64,000 nt of DNA from Psychroflexus sediminis. Its GTDB lineage: Bacteria; Bacteroidota; Bacteroidia; Flavobacteriales; Flavobacteriaceae. The translations under genes were made by a program, and so were the position numbers. Position 1 is the first letter of the stretch. Each line of letters begins with the position of its first letter. Location of the stretch: positions 32,549-96,548 of the forward strand of contig NZ_FNCW01000012.1 of NCBI RefSeq assembly GCF_900099815.1. The letters run 5' to 3'. The notes under the pieces are model-generated. The model saw only the letters and a list, made by a program, of their open reading frames with translations, was not told the DNA's origin and made no database searches. Positions 26,359-34,912 of this stretch are shown here, one piece after another.

Positions 26359-26374
26359 GCTTTCAGTTTTAGGT

Positions 26375-26382
26375 CAAATGTA
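26375..26382 (-). promoter_or_regulatory. -7 promoter element of dgt
   Basis: TACATTTG on the minus strand, 16 bp before the ATG. No clear -33 half. Confidence 0.45.
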
Positions 26383-26438
26383 AGGAATTCTTGGACTAAG
26401 AGAGTAATGCCAGGCCCGGCAAATTTAGGAGTGTATTT

Positions 26439-26831
26439 CTATGCAGTTTGTAATAAGTTAATTCCAGACAATTCTTGTCCGATTTGATGAATTCCACTTA
26501 AAATCTTTTCGGTTTGTTTTGCTGAAGGTTTTTTGGTACCGGAGACATACTGAGAAAGTAAAGTAGGGTTCATTCCAATCTTTTCTGCTAAAAATTTTGC
26601 GTTTATCACCTTATAATATTTAAAAAACTGCTTAAAGTCAATTTCAAAACCAACAGATTTCGGCTCTATATCAAGGTTTTCTTCTTCAAAGTAAAATTCT
26701 ATGGCTTCATAGGCCCTGTTTATTAATTCAGGAACAGATTGCCCGGTCGTAAAAATCGGATAATCCACAGCATATGCTGAAAAACCAGTATTGGTTTTCT
26801 CAACAGTCATTATTATTTTCTTATCAGTCAT
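26439..26831 (-). CDS. hicB: HicB family antitoxin with C-terminal HTH
   Basis: A 130-residue antitoxin. Residues 1-60 form the degenerate RNase H-like HicB fold (IIMTVEKTNTGFSAYAVDY, FTTGQSVPELINRAYEAIEFYF). Residues about 75-120 form a Cro/C1-type helix-turn-helix (NAKFLAEKIGMNPTLLSQYVSG) that binds the operator. It neutralises the upstream HicA toxin and should repress the pair. The gene follows hicA after only 3 bp. The toxin-first order is usual for HicAB. Confidence 0.88.
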   Translation of the reverse strand: MTDKKIIMTVEKTNTGFSAYAVDYPIFTTGQSVPELINRAYEAIEFYFEEENLDIEPKSVGFEIDFKQFFKYYKVINAKFLAEKIGMNPTLLSQYVSGTKKPSAKQTEKILSGIHQIGQELSGINLLQTA

Positions 26832-26834
26832 AAT

Positions 26835-27023
26835 TTATAATTTGATTCCTGCATCTTTAAGAATTTTCTTTTCCAATCCTTTACCCATTTCCTGGCTTCC
26901 GTGATTTGGAAATATGATTATGCCCTTTTTCGTCTTGTGTCGCATTTTTACGTGAGACCCTTTTTGAGATACTGCATACCAACCATTTTCTGTCAATAGT
27001 TTGTAAAGCTTAGAGCATTTCAT
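26835..27023 (-). CDS. hicA: HicA family toxin
   Basis: A 62-residue mRNA interferase with a double-stranded-RNA-binding-like fold. ATG at 27023 (MKCSKLYKLLTENGW) is chosen over an in-frame start at 27050, which would put extra codons across the promoter and operator repeats. The catalytic His lies in SQKGSHVKMRHKTKKG. HicA cuts mRNA and stops translation when freed from HicB. First gene of the hicAB operon. Confidence 0.9.
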   Translation of the reverse strand: MKCSKLYKLLTENGWYAVSQKGSHVKMRHKTKKGIIIFPNHGSQEMGKGLEKKILKDAGIKL

Positions 27024-27028
27024 ACAGT

Positions 27029-27078
27029 TAAACTTTAATCCACCGCCCAAAGGTAAACTTTAATTTACTTTTAAACAA
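27029..27078 (-). promoter_or_regulatory. hicAB promoter with repeated operator-like boxes
   Basis: On the minus strand TTG (27076-27078), a 20-bp spacer and TACCTTTG (27048-27055) form a good promoter. An identical 11-bp sequence, ATTAAAGTTTA, occurs at 27054-27064 and 27029-27039, flanking the -7 box. This is the expected place for HicB to bind and repress its own operon. Confidence 0.6.
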
Positions 27079-27157
27079 GCGTTTTAATTTTCACAATGAA
27101 TTTTAAGATTGAATACTAGTATGTTACCCGTCTAGAAATGTTAAAAACTGGTTTTTT

Positions 27158-27189
27158 AGTTATGTAACTGGAAATTTAGTTTACATTTG
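27158..27189 (+). promoter_or_regulatory. blaI-M56 promoter with dyad operator candidate
   Basis: TACATTTG at 27182-27189 is the -7 box, 20 bp before the ATG. Just upstream, AGTTATGTAACT (27158-27169) is a 5-bp inverted repeat around TG, between the -7 and -33 regions, a fitting site for autorepression by the BlaI-type repressor. Confidence 0.5.
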
Positions 27190-27209
27190 ATTCAAATATT
27201 TTTTATCTC

Positions 27210-27575
27210 ATGAAAAATTTAGAAAAACTAACCGCCAAAGAAGAAGAAATCATGGCGGTGCTCTGGAAGCTAAAAAAGGCTTTTGTAAAAGAAATTCTTG
27301 AAGAACTGGATGGAGAACAGCATTACAACACCATTTCTACTCTGGTGAGACTTCTGGAGGAGAAGGGTTTTGTGGCACATCAGGCCTTTGGAAAAAGTCA
27401 TCAGTACTTTCCAGTCGTAGATAAGAAGAGCTATAGCGAAAAGATCATGGAACAGAATTCCTCTCGTTTTTTTGACGGATCTTATAAAAATATGGTCTCT
27501 TTTTTCGCCCAGCAGGATAAAATATCGGAGCAGGAACTGGAAGAAATTCTGGAACTCATTAAAAACAAAAGCTAA
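27210..27575 (+). CDS. BlaI/MecI/CopY family repressor
   Basis: A 121-residue winged-helix repressor: LTAKEEEIMAVLWKLKKAF then the recognition helix region YNTISTLVRLLEEKGFVAHQ, and a C-terminal dimerisation and cleavage helix (about residues 70-115). In the classical system the partner M56 sensor protease triggers cleavage of the repressor. Its stop overlaps the M56 ATG by one base (TAATG), so the pair is coupled. No beta-lactamase is adjacent, so the inducing signal is probably something else. Confidence 0.9.
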   Translation: MKNLEKLTAKEEEIMAVLWKLKKAFVKEILEELDGEQHYNTISTLVRLLEEKGFVAHQAFGKSHQYFPVVDKKSYSEKIMEQNSSRFFDGSYKNMVSFFAQQDKISEQELEEILELIKNKS

Positions 27576-30223
27576 TGGACTTACTCATCTATCTCGCCAA
27601 AGCTTCTTTACTTCTGACCCTCTTTTGGGTGGTGTATAAGGTCATTCTGGAAGCAGAAACCTACCACAGGTTCAAGCGCATCTATCTTCATGTCGGTTAT
27701 GGTTTAAGCCTGATATTGCCCTTACTAAGCTATACCAAAATAGAAGTAATTACACTCAGTCCAGCTTTCCTGGCGCCATCTTCTTCGGAATTTGTCCCTG
27801 CTGAAATCAAACCCACTACTTCAGAATTAATATGGTCGTACATGACTGAACATGCTCTGCTTGAATTATTATACATCGGTATTTCCCTGGTGTTTCTGGT
27901 TCATTTACTTGTGAAATTCTTTAGGCTACTTAGCTTTTTGAAAGCTTCTAAAGCCTTTCAGACGGATGGCATTTTTCACGTTGAAAAAGCCATTCCTGAA
28001 GGTGCTTTTTCATTTCTGAATTATATCGTTTACGATCCCAAGCTGTATTCTGAAGCTGAACTGAAAATCATTCTGGCACACGAAAAAGCCCATGTCGCTC
28101 ATAAACACAGCCTGGATATTTTATTGGCTCACCTGTATACATGTGCGTTTTGGTTCAATCCCTTTGCCTGGCTGTATCAGAAAAGTCTGGTCCTCAACCT
28201 GGAGTATGAAGCCGATGCTAAGGTGGTTGATAATACCACTAAGAAAGAGTATCAAATGACCTTATACAGCATTACTCAGCAACAGTTCAGATCTCAGTTA
28301 CAACATTCCTTTCATCAATCCCCCATTAAAAAACGAATCGCTATGCTCAATAAAAACAAACACAATCAATCGTTCTGGAAACTGTTTATAGTCTCCCCCT
28401 TATTAGTTCTGTTCTTTCTTCTTTTCCAGGTGGAGACGAAAGCACAAATCAAGAATTCAATAACAACTACGGAAACCAAAGTCAATCGAATTGAAATCAC
28501 ATACGATGAAAACACCACCAAAGAAGAACTGGAATCTGATATTGAATTCCTAAAAGAAGAGTTTGATATCGATATGCAGTATTCTAACGCAAGCTTCGGC
28601 GCCAATGGCCAGCTCAAAAGCCTCGCTTTGGAAGTCAATTCCAACGATGGCTTTAAGGGCTCGGTAGCTTCCCCGGATGTCGCCTCAATGCCCGTTTATT
28701 TTTATAGAGATTATACCGAAGGAGTTAAAACACCATTTGGAGTAGGGGTTAGAGAAAAATCAAAAGCTGATTTCAAAACTGATTTTAATACTTTAAAAGA
28801 TGCTGAAAACTTCGTCATAAATGGTAAGCAGATAGACAAAGAAGAGCTTGTAAAAACTTACATCCCCGTAGAAACTTACAGTTATGATAAAAGCTCCAAA
28901 ACACTGAGCATAACTACTAAATCTGAATTTTCGAAACCTTACTTTTCAAAAATATCTGCTATCACAGAAGAACTTGTTGTTAAGTTTGGAAAAAACATTA
29001 CTGAGAAGATGACTTTTATTAATATATCATCAGACCATGAGCCTGTTTTAATAACATTAGATAAGTTTGAAATTTCAGAAAATAAAGAAACTCCACTTGA
29101 AGATAATGAGGCAAAAGAAAAACCTGAAGATTCAAAAAGAGATTATAAAAATGCTGAAAACTTTGTAATCAATGGTAAGAAGATAGATAAAGTAAAGCTT
29201 GTTGAAAACTATATTCCTGTAGAAGATTACAGCTACGAGGCTAACTCTAAAACTTTATCAATCAAGAATTCATCAGCATTTTCAGAGCCTTATTATTCAC
29301 AATTCTTAGATTTAATGAATGACATTAAAGGTAATCGTGCTGATAACTTTTTGAAGGGATTAACCTACTTCAAATTGACCTCAGATTATAAGGTAGTTAC
29401 TATGAAAGTCACTGATGTTAAAACTTCAGAAACACCAAATGATGCTTTAATTGATAAAAACATTTCCCTTTCGAATGGAGCGGGAAAAACAGAAAGGAAA
29501 TTTTTAGATTTCAACAGCAAATACCAAAATCAGGATATGGTGATGTTTGTGGATGGGGTTAAGGTTGAAAAAGGTAAAACCGCCAATATTGATACAGACC
29601 AGATAGAATCTGTAGAAATCCTCAAATCCCCAGAAGAGCTTAAAGCCGAGGGTTATAACTCAAATTTTGTTAAAGGTGTTATTAAAATCACCACCAAAAA
29701 AGAAAGTTCATCAAACGCATCCAAAAATAAAGGTTCTAAAGAAGTCAATAAACTCGCTCTAAAGAATTCTGAATCTGCCATTTATATGCTAGACGGGAAA
29801 GTAATAGACATAAAAAAAATAAATAAGGTAATGCCTAAAGATATTAAGTCTGTAGATGTTGTAAAATCAGCTAAAGAAATTAAAAATGCGGGTTACGATC
29901 CAAAAAAGGTGGATAGGCTGATAAAAATCAAAACAAAGAAAGGCAACGATATCAATGCTTCTCAATATGCAAACTCAAATGAGCTTTACAACTCAGCTCT
30001 GAGCCGAAATAACAATACTATAATTTATAAAGTTGACGGGAAAGAAGTTGATGAGAAAAAATTCTACAAACTTGAACCTGAGCAAATTCAATCCATGGAA
30101 GTTGTAAAATCTCCCTATGATTTAAAAAAAGCGGGTTATGATACAAAAAAGATTGACGGTCTAATTTTAATTACCACCAAAAAAAGTAAGTCTAAGAAAA
30201 CAGATAAGATAAAAAACAGATAA
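27575..30223 (+). CDS. M56 family sensor metallopeptidase with repeat tail
   Basis: An 882-residue integral membrane protein related to BlaR1. Residues 1-290 carry four membrane helices and the M56 zinc motif H169-E-K-A-H173 facing the cytoplasm. After the last helix (about residues 268-285, LFIVSPLLVLFFLLFQV) comes a periplasmic part with two tandem copies (from about 409 and 526) of a block sharing AENFVINGK, IPVE, YSY and SKTLSI. Three plug-like blocks of about 80 residues follow (from about 655, 735 and 815) with DGK..., IESVEILKSPEEL, GY... and IKITTKK, like the end of TonB-receptor plug domains. There is no penicillin-binding sensor domain. The tail is A-rich and repetitive, suggesting growth by duplication. 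The ligand is unknown. Confidence 0.85.
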   Translation: MDLLIYLAKASLLLTLFWVVYKVILEAETYHRFKRIYLHVGYGLSLILPLLSYTKIEVITLSPAFLAPSSSEFVPAEIKPTTSELIWSYMTEHALLELLYIGISLVFLVHLLVKFFRLLSFLKASKAFQTDGIFHVEKAIPEGAFSFLNYIVYDPKLYSEAELKIILAHEKAHVAHKHSLDILLAHLYTCAFWFNPFAWLYQKSLVLNLEYEADAKVVDNTTKKEYQMTLYSITQQQFRSQLQHSFHQSPIKKRIAMLNKNKHNQSFWKLFIVSPLLVLFFLLFQVETKAQIKNSITTTETKVNRIEITYDENTTKEELESDIEFLKEEFDIDMQYSNASFGANGQLKSLALEVNSNDGFKGSVASPDVASMPVYFYRDYTEGVKTPFGVGVREKSKADFKTDFNTLKDAENFVINGKQIDKEELVKTYIPVETYSYDKSSKTLSITTKSEFSKPYFSKISAITEELVVKFGKNITEKMTFINISSDHEPVLITLDKFEISENKETPLEDNEAKEKPEDSKRDYKNAENFVINGKKIDKVKLVENYIPVEDYSYEANSKTLSIKNSSAFSEPYYSQFLDLMNDIKGNRADNFLKGLTYFKLTSDYKVVTMKVTDVKTSETPNDALIDKNISLSNGAGKTERKFLDFNSKYQNQDMVMFVDGVKVEKGKTANIDTDQIESVEILKSPEELKAEGYNSNFVKGVIKITTKKESSSNASKNKGSKEVNKLALKNSESAIYMLDGKVIDIKKINKVMPKDIKSVDVVKSAKEIKNAGYDPKKVDRLIKIKTKKGNDINASQYANSNELYNSALSRNNNTIIYKVDGKEVDEKKFYKLEPEQIQSMEVVKSPYDLKKAGYDTKKIDGLILITTKKSKSKKTDKIKNR

Positions 30224-30449
30224 GCATTCACTTTTATATAATGATATATGTTGTATTTGCTTTAGCATCAGGCATTTCGGCTTTGCTCAAAACAGTGTGG
30301 GTTTCGATGTAGTTGGTTCTCAATAGAGTTTATCTTGATGTATTGAAAGGCTCGACTTTACACAAAGCAATTTGAAATTAAATAGACACCCAAAATATAA
30401 ATACTCCGATGGTTTTACCTCGTAGTATTTAAGCCGAAAATCAGCCAAC

Positions 30450-30487
30450 AAAAAACCCCCGGTAAATCTTGATTTACCGGGGGTTTT
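30450..30487. terminator. Terminator downstream of nrdA
   Basis: A long GC-rich stem (ACCCCCGGTAAATC and its complement) with a two-base loop, flanked by A and T runs. It lies 22 bp after the nrdA stop and can also stop rightward transcription from the M56 gene. The rest of 30224-30508 shows nothing. Confidence 0.88.
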
Positions 30488-30508
30488 GTAATTAACTACA
30501 ATTCTTAA

Positions 30509-32956
30509 TTAAGATCCGCACATCAGGCAATCATCGCCTTCAGATTCTTTGGACTGTTTGATCAGGGCTTTGAGTTCTTCCGGACTCAAGGATGAATCAT
30601 CAGAAATCTTTACCTGCTGGCTTTGGGCTTCCTGATAGGTCTTGGCCGCTTTTTCGGCCACCTGACTTGGAACCTGCTTTTCTTTCTTTTCGTTTTTCAG
30701 GGTAAACTTAATTGCATCTACAGCTGACTTGGTTCTCAGGTAATACATGCCTGTCTTAAGTCCGCTTTTCCAGGCGTAGAAGTGCATTGAAGTCAGTTTA
30801 GCGAAGGTAGCGCCTTCCATAAACAGGTTCAGCGACTGAGACTGATCGATAAAGTAACCTCTGTGTCTGGACATGTCGATGATGTCTTTCATGGACAGTT
30901 CCCAGACCGTTTTGTAGAGTTCCTTGATGTCATCTGGAATTATGTCGATGTTCTGCACAGAACCATTGGCTCTCATGATGGCATCCTTCACATCATCATT
31001 CCATAAACCAAGACTTACCAGGTCTTTCAGTAAGTGTTTGTTCACAACGATGAACTCTCCGGAAAGGACACGTCTGGTATAAATATTAGACGTATATGGC
31101 TCAAAAGCTTCGTTGTTCCCTAAAATTTGAGAAGTAGAAGCCGTTGGCATAGGCGCCATCAATAAAGAGTTACGCACACCGTGCTCCATAACTTTTTCTC
31201 TGAGTTTGCTCCAGTCCCAGCGACCGCTTAAGTCTTTATCTTTCAATCCCCACAGGTTATACTGGAATTCTCCTTTGCTGATTGGTGAGCCTTCATAAGA
31301 AGAATACGGGCCTTCCGCTTTTGCCATTTCCATAGACGATTCTACAGCGGCAAAATATAAGGTTTCGAAAATATCCTGGTTGAGTTTTTTAGCTTCATCG
31401 GAAGTAAACGGCATTCTCAACATGATAAAGGCATCGGCCAGTCCCTGGATACCCAGACCCACAGGTCTGTGTCTCATATTGGAATTTTCAGCCTCTTTTA
31501 CAGGGTAGTAATTTCTGTCAATGACTTTGTTGAGGTTTCTGATGACCTGCTTGGTGATTTTGTAAAGCTCCTTATGATCGAAACTGTCGTTCTTTACAAA
31601 CATCGGTAAAGCAATGGATGCCAGATTACAGACGGCGATTTCATCCGGACTGGTGTACTCCATGATTTCAGTACACAGGTTGGAAGATCTTATCGTTCCT
31701 AAGTTCTTCTGATTCGACTTGCGGTTAGCGGAGTCTTTGTACAGCATATAAGGCGTTCCCGTTTCAATTTGAGATTCCAGGATTTTCTCCCAAAGCTCTC
31801 TCGCCTTGATGGTTTTACGGCCTTTGTTTTCACTTTCGTATTTCAGGTACAATTCATCAAACTCGTCCCCGTGAACATTGTAAAGGTCCGGGCATTCGTT
31901 TGGACACATCAGGGTCCAGGTAGAATTTTCTTCCACACGTTTCATGAACAAATCCGGAATCCACATGGCATAGAACAGGTCACGTGCTCTCATTTCTTCA
32001 GCCCCGTGATTTTTCTTCAGATCCAGGAAGCTAAAGATATCAGCATGCCAGGGTTCCACATACATCGCGAAAGATCCTTTTCGTTTCCCGCCTCCCTGGT
32101 CCACGTATCTGGCGGTGTCGTTAAATACTTTCAGCATAGGAACGATCCCATTGGAAGTTCCGTTGGTTCCGGCAATGTAAGAGCCGGTAGCCCTGATGTT
32201 ATGGATAGATAAACCAATACCTCCGGCAGACTGTGAGATCTTAGCCGTTTGTTTTAAGGTGTCGTAAATCCCATCAATACTATCGTCTTTCATGGTCAAT
32301 AAGAAACAGGATGACATCTGCGGTTTTGGTGTACCCGCATTAAATAAAGTTGGGGTAGCGTGCGTAAAGTATTTTTTGGACATCAGTTCGTAGGTCTCCA
32401 TAGCAGACTCCAGGTCATCGCCGTGAATACCGATGGATACACGCATCAACATATGCTGTGGACGTTCTGCGATTTTACCGTTTATTTTCAACAAATAAGA
32501 ACGCTCCAACGTCTTAAATCCGAAATAATCATAGTTGAAATCTCTGCTATAAATGATTCTGGAATCGATTTCATCTTTGTTCTCGTTGATGATTTTGTAA
32601 ACCTCATCATCGATAAGCGGTGATTTTGTATTATTACGCGGGTTGACGTATTCGTAAAGGTCGGTCATTACCTCACTAAACGTCTTTTTGGTGTTTTTAT
32701 GAAGATTGGATACCGAAATCCGGGCCGCAAGATGGGCATAATCCGGATGGCTTACCGTCATCGTAGCCGCGATTTCCGCCGCTAAATTATCGAGTTCGCT
32801 GGTGGTCACGCCATCATAAAGACCTTCTATCACACGCATCGCTACTTTTGGAGGTTCCACAAGGGGATTGAGTCCGTAGCATAGTTTTCTGATTCGTGCT
32901 GTAATTTTGTCGAACATTACAGGCTCTTTTTGACCATTTCTTTTGATGACGTGCAT
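30509..32956 (-). CDS. nrdA: Ribonucleoside-diphosphate reductase, alpha subunit (class Ia)
   Basis: The 815-residue catalytic subunit that reduces ribonucleoside diphosphates to deoxyribonucleotides. An N-terminal ATP-cone (residues 1-95, [20 protein letters not shown]) gives allosteric on/off control by ATP/dATP. The barrel shows [17 protein letters not shown] (active-site Cys), [10 protein letters not shown] and [22 protein letters not shown], and the C-terminal redox cysteines are in DDCLMCGS. It is last in the nrdB-S23-nrdA run. The 763 bp between nrdB and nrdA, filled by an S23 gene and tandem repeats, is unusual for a pair that is normally adjacent. Confidence 0.96.
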   Translation of the reverse strand: MHVIKRNGQKEPVMFDKITARIRKLCYGLNPLVEPPKVAMRVIEGLYDGVTTSELDNLAAEIAATMTVSHPDYAHLAARISVSNLHKNTKKTFSEVMTDLYEYVNPRNNTKSPLIDDEVYKIINENKDEIDSRIIYSRDFNYDYFGFKTLERSYLLKINGKIAERPQHMLMRVSIGIHGDDLESAMETYELMSKKYFTHATPTLFNAGTPKPQMSSCFLLTMKDDSIDGIYDTLKQTAKISQSAGGIGLSIHNIRATGSYIAGTNGTSNGIVPMLKVFNDTARYVDQGGGKRKGSFAMYVEPWHADIFSFLDLKKNHGAEEMRARDLFYAMWIPDLFMKRVEENSTWTLMCPNECPDLYNVHGDEFDELYLKYESENKGRKTIKARELWEKILESQIETGTPYMLYKDSANRKSNQKNLGTIRSSNLCTEIMEYTSPDEIAVCNLASIALPMFVKNDSFDHKELYKITKQVIRNLNKVIDRNYYPVKEAENSNMRHRPVGLGIQGLADAFIMLRMPFTSDEAKKLNQDIFETLYFAAVESSMEMAKAEGPYSSYEGSPISKGEFQYNLWGLKDKDLSGRWDWSKLREKVMEHGVRNSLLMAPMPTASTSQILGNNEAFEPYTSNIYTRRVLSGEFIVVNKHLLKDLVSLGLWNDDVKDAIMRANGSVQNIDIIPDDIKELYKTVWELSMKDIIDMSRHRGYFIDQSQSLNLFMEGATFAKLTSMHFYAWKSGLKTGMYYLRTKSAVDAIKFTLKNEKKEKQVPSQVAEKAAKTYQEAQSQQVKISDDSSLSPEELKALIKQSKESEGDDCLMCGS

Positions 32957-33002
32957 AATGATATGAGTTTATTGTGTTTCTGTTGCTTCTGTTGTTGCCA
33001 GG

Positions 33003-33166
33003 TTTCTATAGCGACTTTAGTGACAATAGCGACTATAGTTTCCATAGCTACCATAGTATCGTTTATGTTGTTTCTATAGCTTCTATAGCTTCTATAGCTT
33101 CTATTGCTGCTATAGTGACTATAGTAACCATAGTTTCCATAGCATCCATAGCTAACCATAGTATCC
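33003..33166. repeat. 9-bp tandem repeat tract between nrdA and the S23 gene
   Basis: About 18 imperfect copies of a 9-bp unit such as TTCTATAGC, GACTATAGT or TTCCATAGC, including three identical copies in a row near 33081-33108. The centre of each unit is the near-palindrome CTATAG or CCATAG. Because the period is three codons, the tract stays open in several frames, but a frame read through it (for example serial SYRSYR) is not credible as a gene. Confidence 0.85.
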
Positions 33167-33172
33167 CTAACT

Positions 33173-33544
33173 TCAAAATTTCTTATTACTTTTTTCTACA
33201 GTTTGTAAAAAATTATTAATCTTTATTCCTAATCTCTGAAGGCGCTCATGAAGGTTTTCATAAAGCCCTCGATCTTTTAATGAGTCTGTTTCGTAAAGAA
33301 TTTCAAGATGATCTATCGTTTCATCATTGGAGGATAACGCATAAATTATAAATCGCATATAATCATTAGTATAACGTCTTCTTCCATATCCTTCTACAAT
33401 ATTTGACCTTACAGATTTCATGGACCTTCGAATTTGACTTGCTTCTTCATACATTTCAAATCTTGGTAACTGCATGGTCATCTTGTGAACCTCTATAGTT
33501 AAATCTCGAGCTAACTGCCATATTTCAAGTTTACGATAGCTCAT
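33173..33544 (-). CDS. Four-helix-bundle protein (S23/IVP family) inserted in the nrd operon
   Basis: A 123-residue all-helical protein of the family first known from intervening sequences in 23S rRNA genes (TIGR02436-type). Conserved blocks are [17 protein letters not shown], the [16 protein letters not shown] stretch, [12 protein letters not shown] and the [20 protein letters not shown] helix. The family is structurally close to Avd of diversity-generating retroelements, which binds reverse transcriptase and RNA; no reverse transcriptase is seen here. It lies on the same strand between nrdB and nrdA, with 9-bp tandem repeats on both sides (33003-33166 and 33558-33713). This suggests that gene and repeats arrived or spread as a unit. 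Its function is unknown. Confidence 0.88.
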   Translation of the reverse strand: MSYRKLEIWQLARDLTIEVHKMTMQLPRFEMYEEASQIRRSMKSVRSNIVEGYGRRRYTNDYMRFIIYALSSNDETIDHLEILYETDSLKDRGLYENLHERLQRLGIKINNFLQTVEKSNKKF

Positions 33545-33557
33545 AGACTCTGTAATT

Positions 33558-33713
33558 TATAGTGTAACTATTGCTTCTATTGTTCCTATAGCTTCTATAG
33601 TGACCATAGCTGCCATAGTATCGCTTCTACGGCTCCTATTGTCTCTATTGCTTCTATTGTTCCTATAGCTTCTATAGTGACTATAGTTTCCATAGCTACC
33701 ATAGCTACCATAG
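33558..33713. repeat. 9-bp tandem repeat tract between S23 gene and nrdB
   Basis: About 17 imperfect copies of the same 9-bp unit as at 33003-33166 (CTTCTATAG, TTCCTATAG, TACCATAGC). Two longer stretches inside the tract (about 33573-33604 and 33652-33683) repeat each other nearly exactly, with CTTCTATTG, TTCCTATAG and CTTCTATAG in the same order. Confidence 0.85.
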
Positions 33714-33719
33714 ATTCAC

Positions 33720-34700
33720 TTAGAAATCAGCGTCGAAGCTAATTTTACTGTCTTCTTCTTTGTTTTTGTTCATGACTCCGGCTTTTTGGTATTCGCCAAC
33801 ACGCTTCTCGAAGAAGTTGGTTTTACCCTGAAGTGAAATCATATCCATAAAATCAAAAGGATTGGCCGTGCCATATTCCTTATCACAACCTAATTCAAAC
33901 AGAAGTCTGTCTGTGACGAACTCAAGATACTGAGTCATCAGGTTGGAATTCATACCGATCAAACTTACAGGAAGGGATTCGGTTACAAATTCTCTTTCAA
34001 TAGTAAGTGCATCCACGAGGATCTCTCTGATGCGTTCTTTTGGAACCTGGTTCATCAGGTGCTCATTATGTAAGTGTACGGCAAAGTCGCAGTGAACACC
34101 TTCATCTCTTGAAATCAGCTCGTTTGAAAAGGTAAGGCCTGGCATCAAGCCACGTTTTTTCAGCCAGAATATGGAACAGAAAGCTCCGGAGAAAAAGATA
34201 CCTTCCACAGCAGCAAAAGCGATCAGGCGTTCAGCAAAAGAATCAGATTCGATCCATTTCAGAGCCCAGTCTGCTTTTTTCTTTATTGCAGGGAAGTTTT
34301 CAATAGCTTTAAACAATTGATCTTTTTCCTTGTCATCGTCAACGTAGGTATCGATCAATAGCGAATAGGTTTCAGAATGGATGTTTTCCATCATGATCTG
34401 GAAACCGTAGAAAAATTTAGCCTCTGTATACTGTACTTCGTTGACGAAGTTTTCGGCCAGATTTTCATTTACGATTCCATCGGATGCAGCAAAAAAGGCA
34501 AGGATATGTTTTATAAAATACTGCTCATCTTCACTCAGTTTATTTTTCCAGTCGGAAAGATCCTGGTGTAAGTCAATTTCTTCAGCGGTCCAGAAACTAG
34601 CCTCACACTTTTTATACCATTCCCATATATCGTGGTGTTTGATAGGAAAAAGTACGAATCTGTTTTCGTTTTCTTCTAAAATAGGTTCTGTATGCGCCAT
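33720..34700 (-). CDS. nrdB: Ribonucleoside-diphosphate reductase, beta subunit (class Ia)
   Basis: The 326-residue diiron-tyrosyl radical subunit that supplies the radical to NrdA. The helix motif [14 protein letters not shown], the ligand helix [17 protein letters not shown] and [16 protein letters not shown] (Glu/His ligands) are present, so the metal centre looks complete. Normal length. It heads the run nrdB, S23, nrdA. Upstream lie two perfect DnaA boxes and a CATATTTG sequence one base off the -7 consensus. Confidence 0.96.
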   Translation of the reverse strand: MAHTEPILEENENRFVLFPIKHHDIWEWYKKCEASFWTAEEIDLHQDLSDWKNKLSEDEQYFIKHILAFFAASDGIVNENLAENFVNEVQYTEAKFFYGFQIMMENIHSETYSLLIDTYVDDDKEKDQLFKAIENFPAIKKKADWALKWIESDSFAERLIAFAAVEGIFFSGAFCSIFWLKKRGLMPGLTFSNELISRDEGVHCDFAVHLHNEHLMNQVPKERIREILVDALTIEREFVTESLPVSLIGMNSNLMTQYLEFVTDRLLFELGCDKEYGTANPFDFMDMISLQGKTNFFEKRVGEYQKAGVMNKNKEEDSKISFDADF

Positions 34701-34791
34701 AGGATAATGATTTTGAGAGGATTAATATTACTGATCGCGGCTAACAAATATGAAAATAAATCACAGAAAAAAACCTTGATTTTGACGAAAG

Positions 34792-34812
34792 TTATCCACA
34801 AAGTTATCCACA
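34792..34812. promoter_or_regulatory. Two perfect DnaA boxes upstream of nrdB
   Basis: TTATCCACA occurs at 34792-34800 and again at 34804-34812, in the same orientation, 12 bp start to start and 92-112 bp before the nrdB ATG. The sequence equals the strong DnaA box. On the minus strand TAACTTTG (a -7-like box) overlaps the pair. In Escherichia coli DnaA binds boxes upstream of nrdAB and adjusts its expression, so a similar replication-linked control is plausible here. Confidence 0.65.
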
Positions 34813-34912
34813 ATTCTTCTTAATGCAGACCGGATAAGCCCTTCGTGATTTTATTAATTTTAATTTTATGACTTGTTGAATTTTAATCCAAAGATCAAGA
34901 TAATCAGAAGTG

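Noticed and set aside
32917..33219. Open frames on both strands through the 9-bp tandem repeats
   Set aside because: They are open only because the repeat period is a multiple of three; the peptides are simple serial repeats and one frame overlaps the start of nrdA.
33003..33713. CRISPR or diversity-generating retroelement
   Set aside because: Repeats are 9 bp without spacers; no reverse transcriptase, template repeat or variable target gene is visible in the window.
34792..34812. Origin of replication
   Set aside because: Only two DnaA boxes, no extended AT-rich unwinding region with further boxes, and no dnaA or other origin-linked genes nearby; a regulatory site for nrdB fits better.
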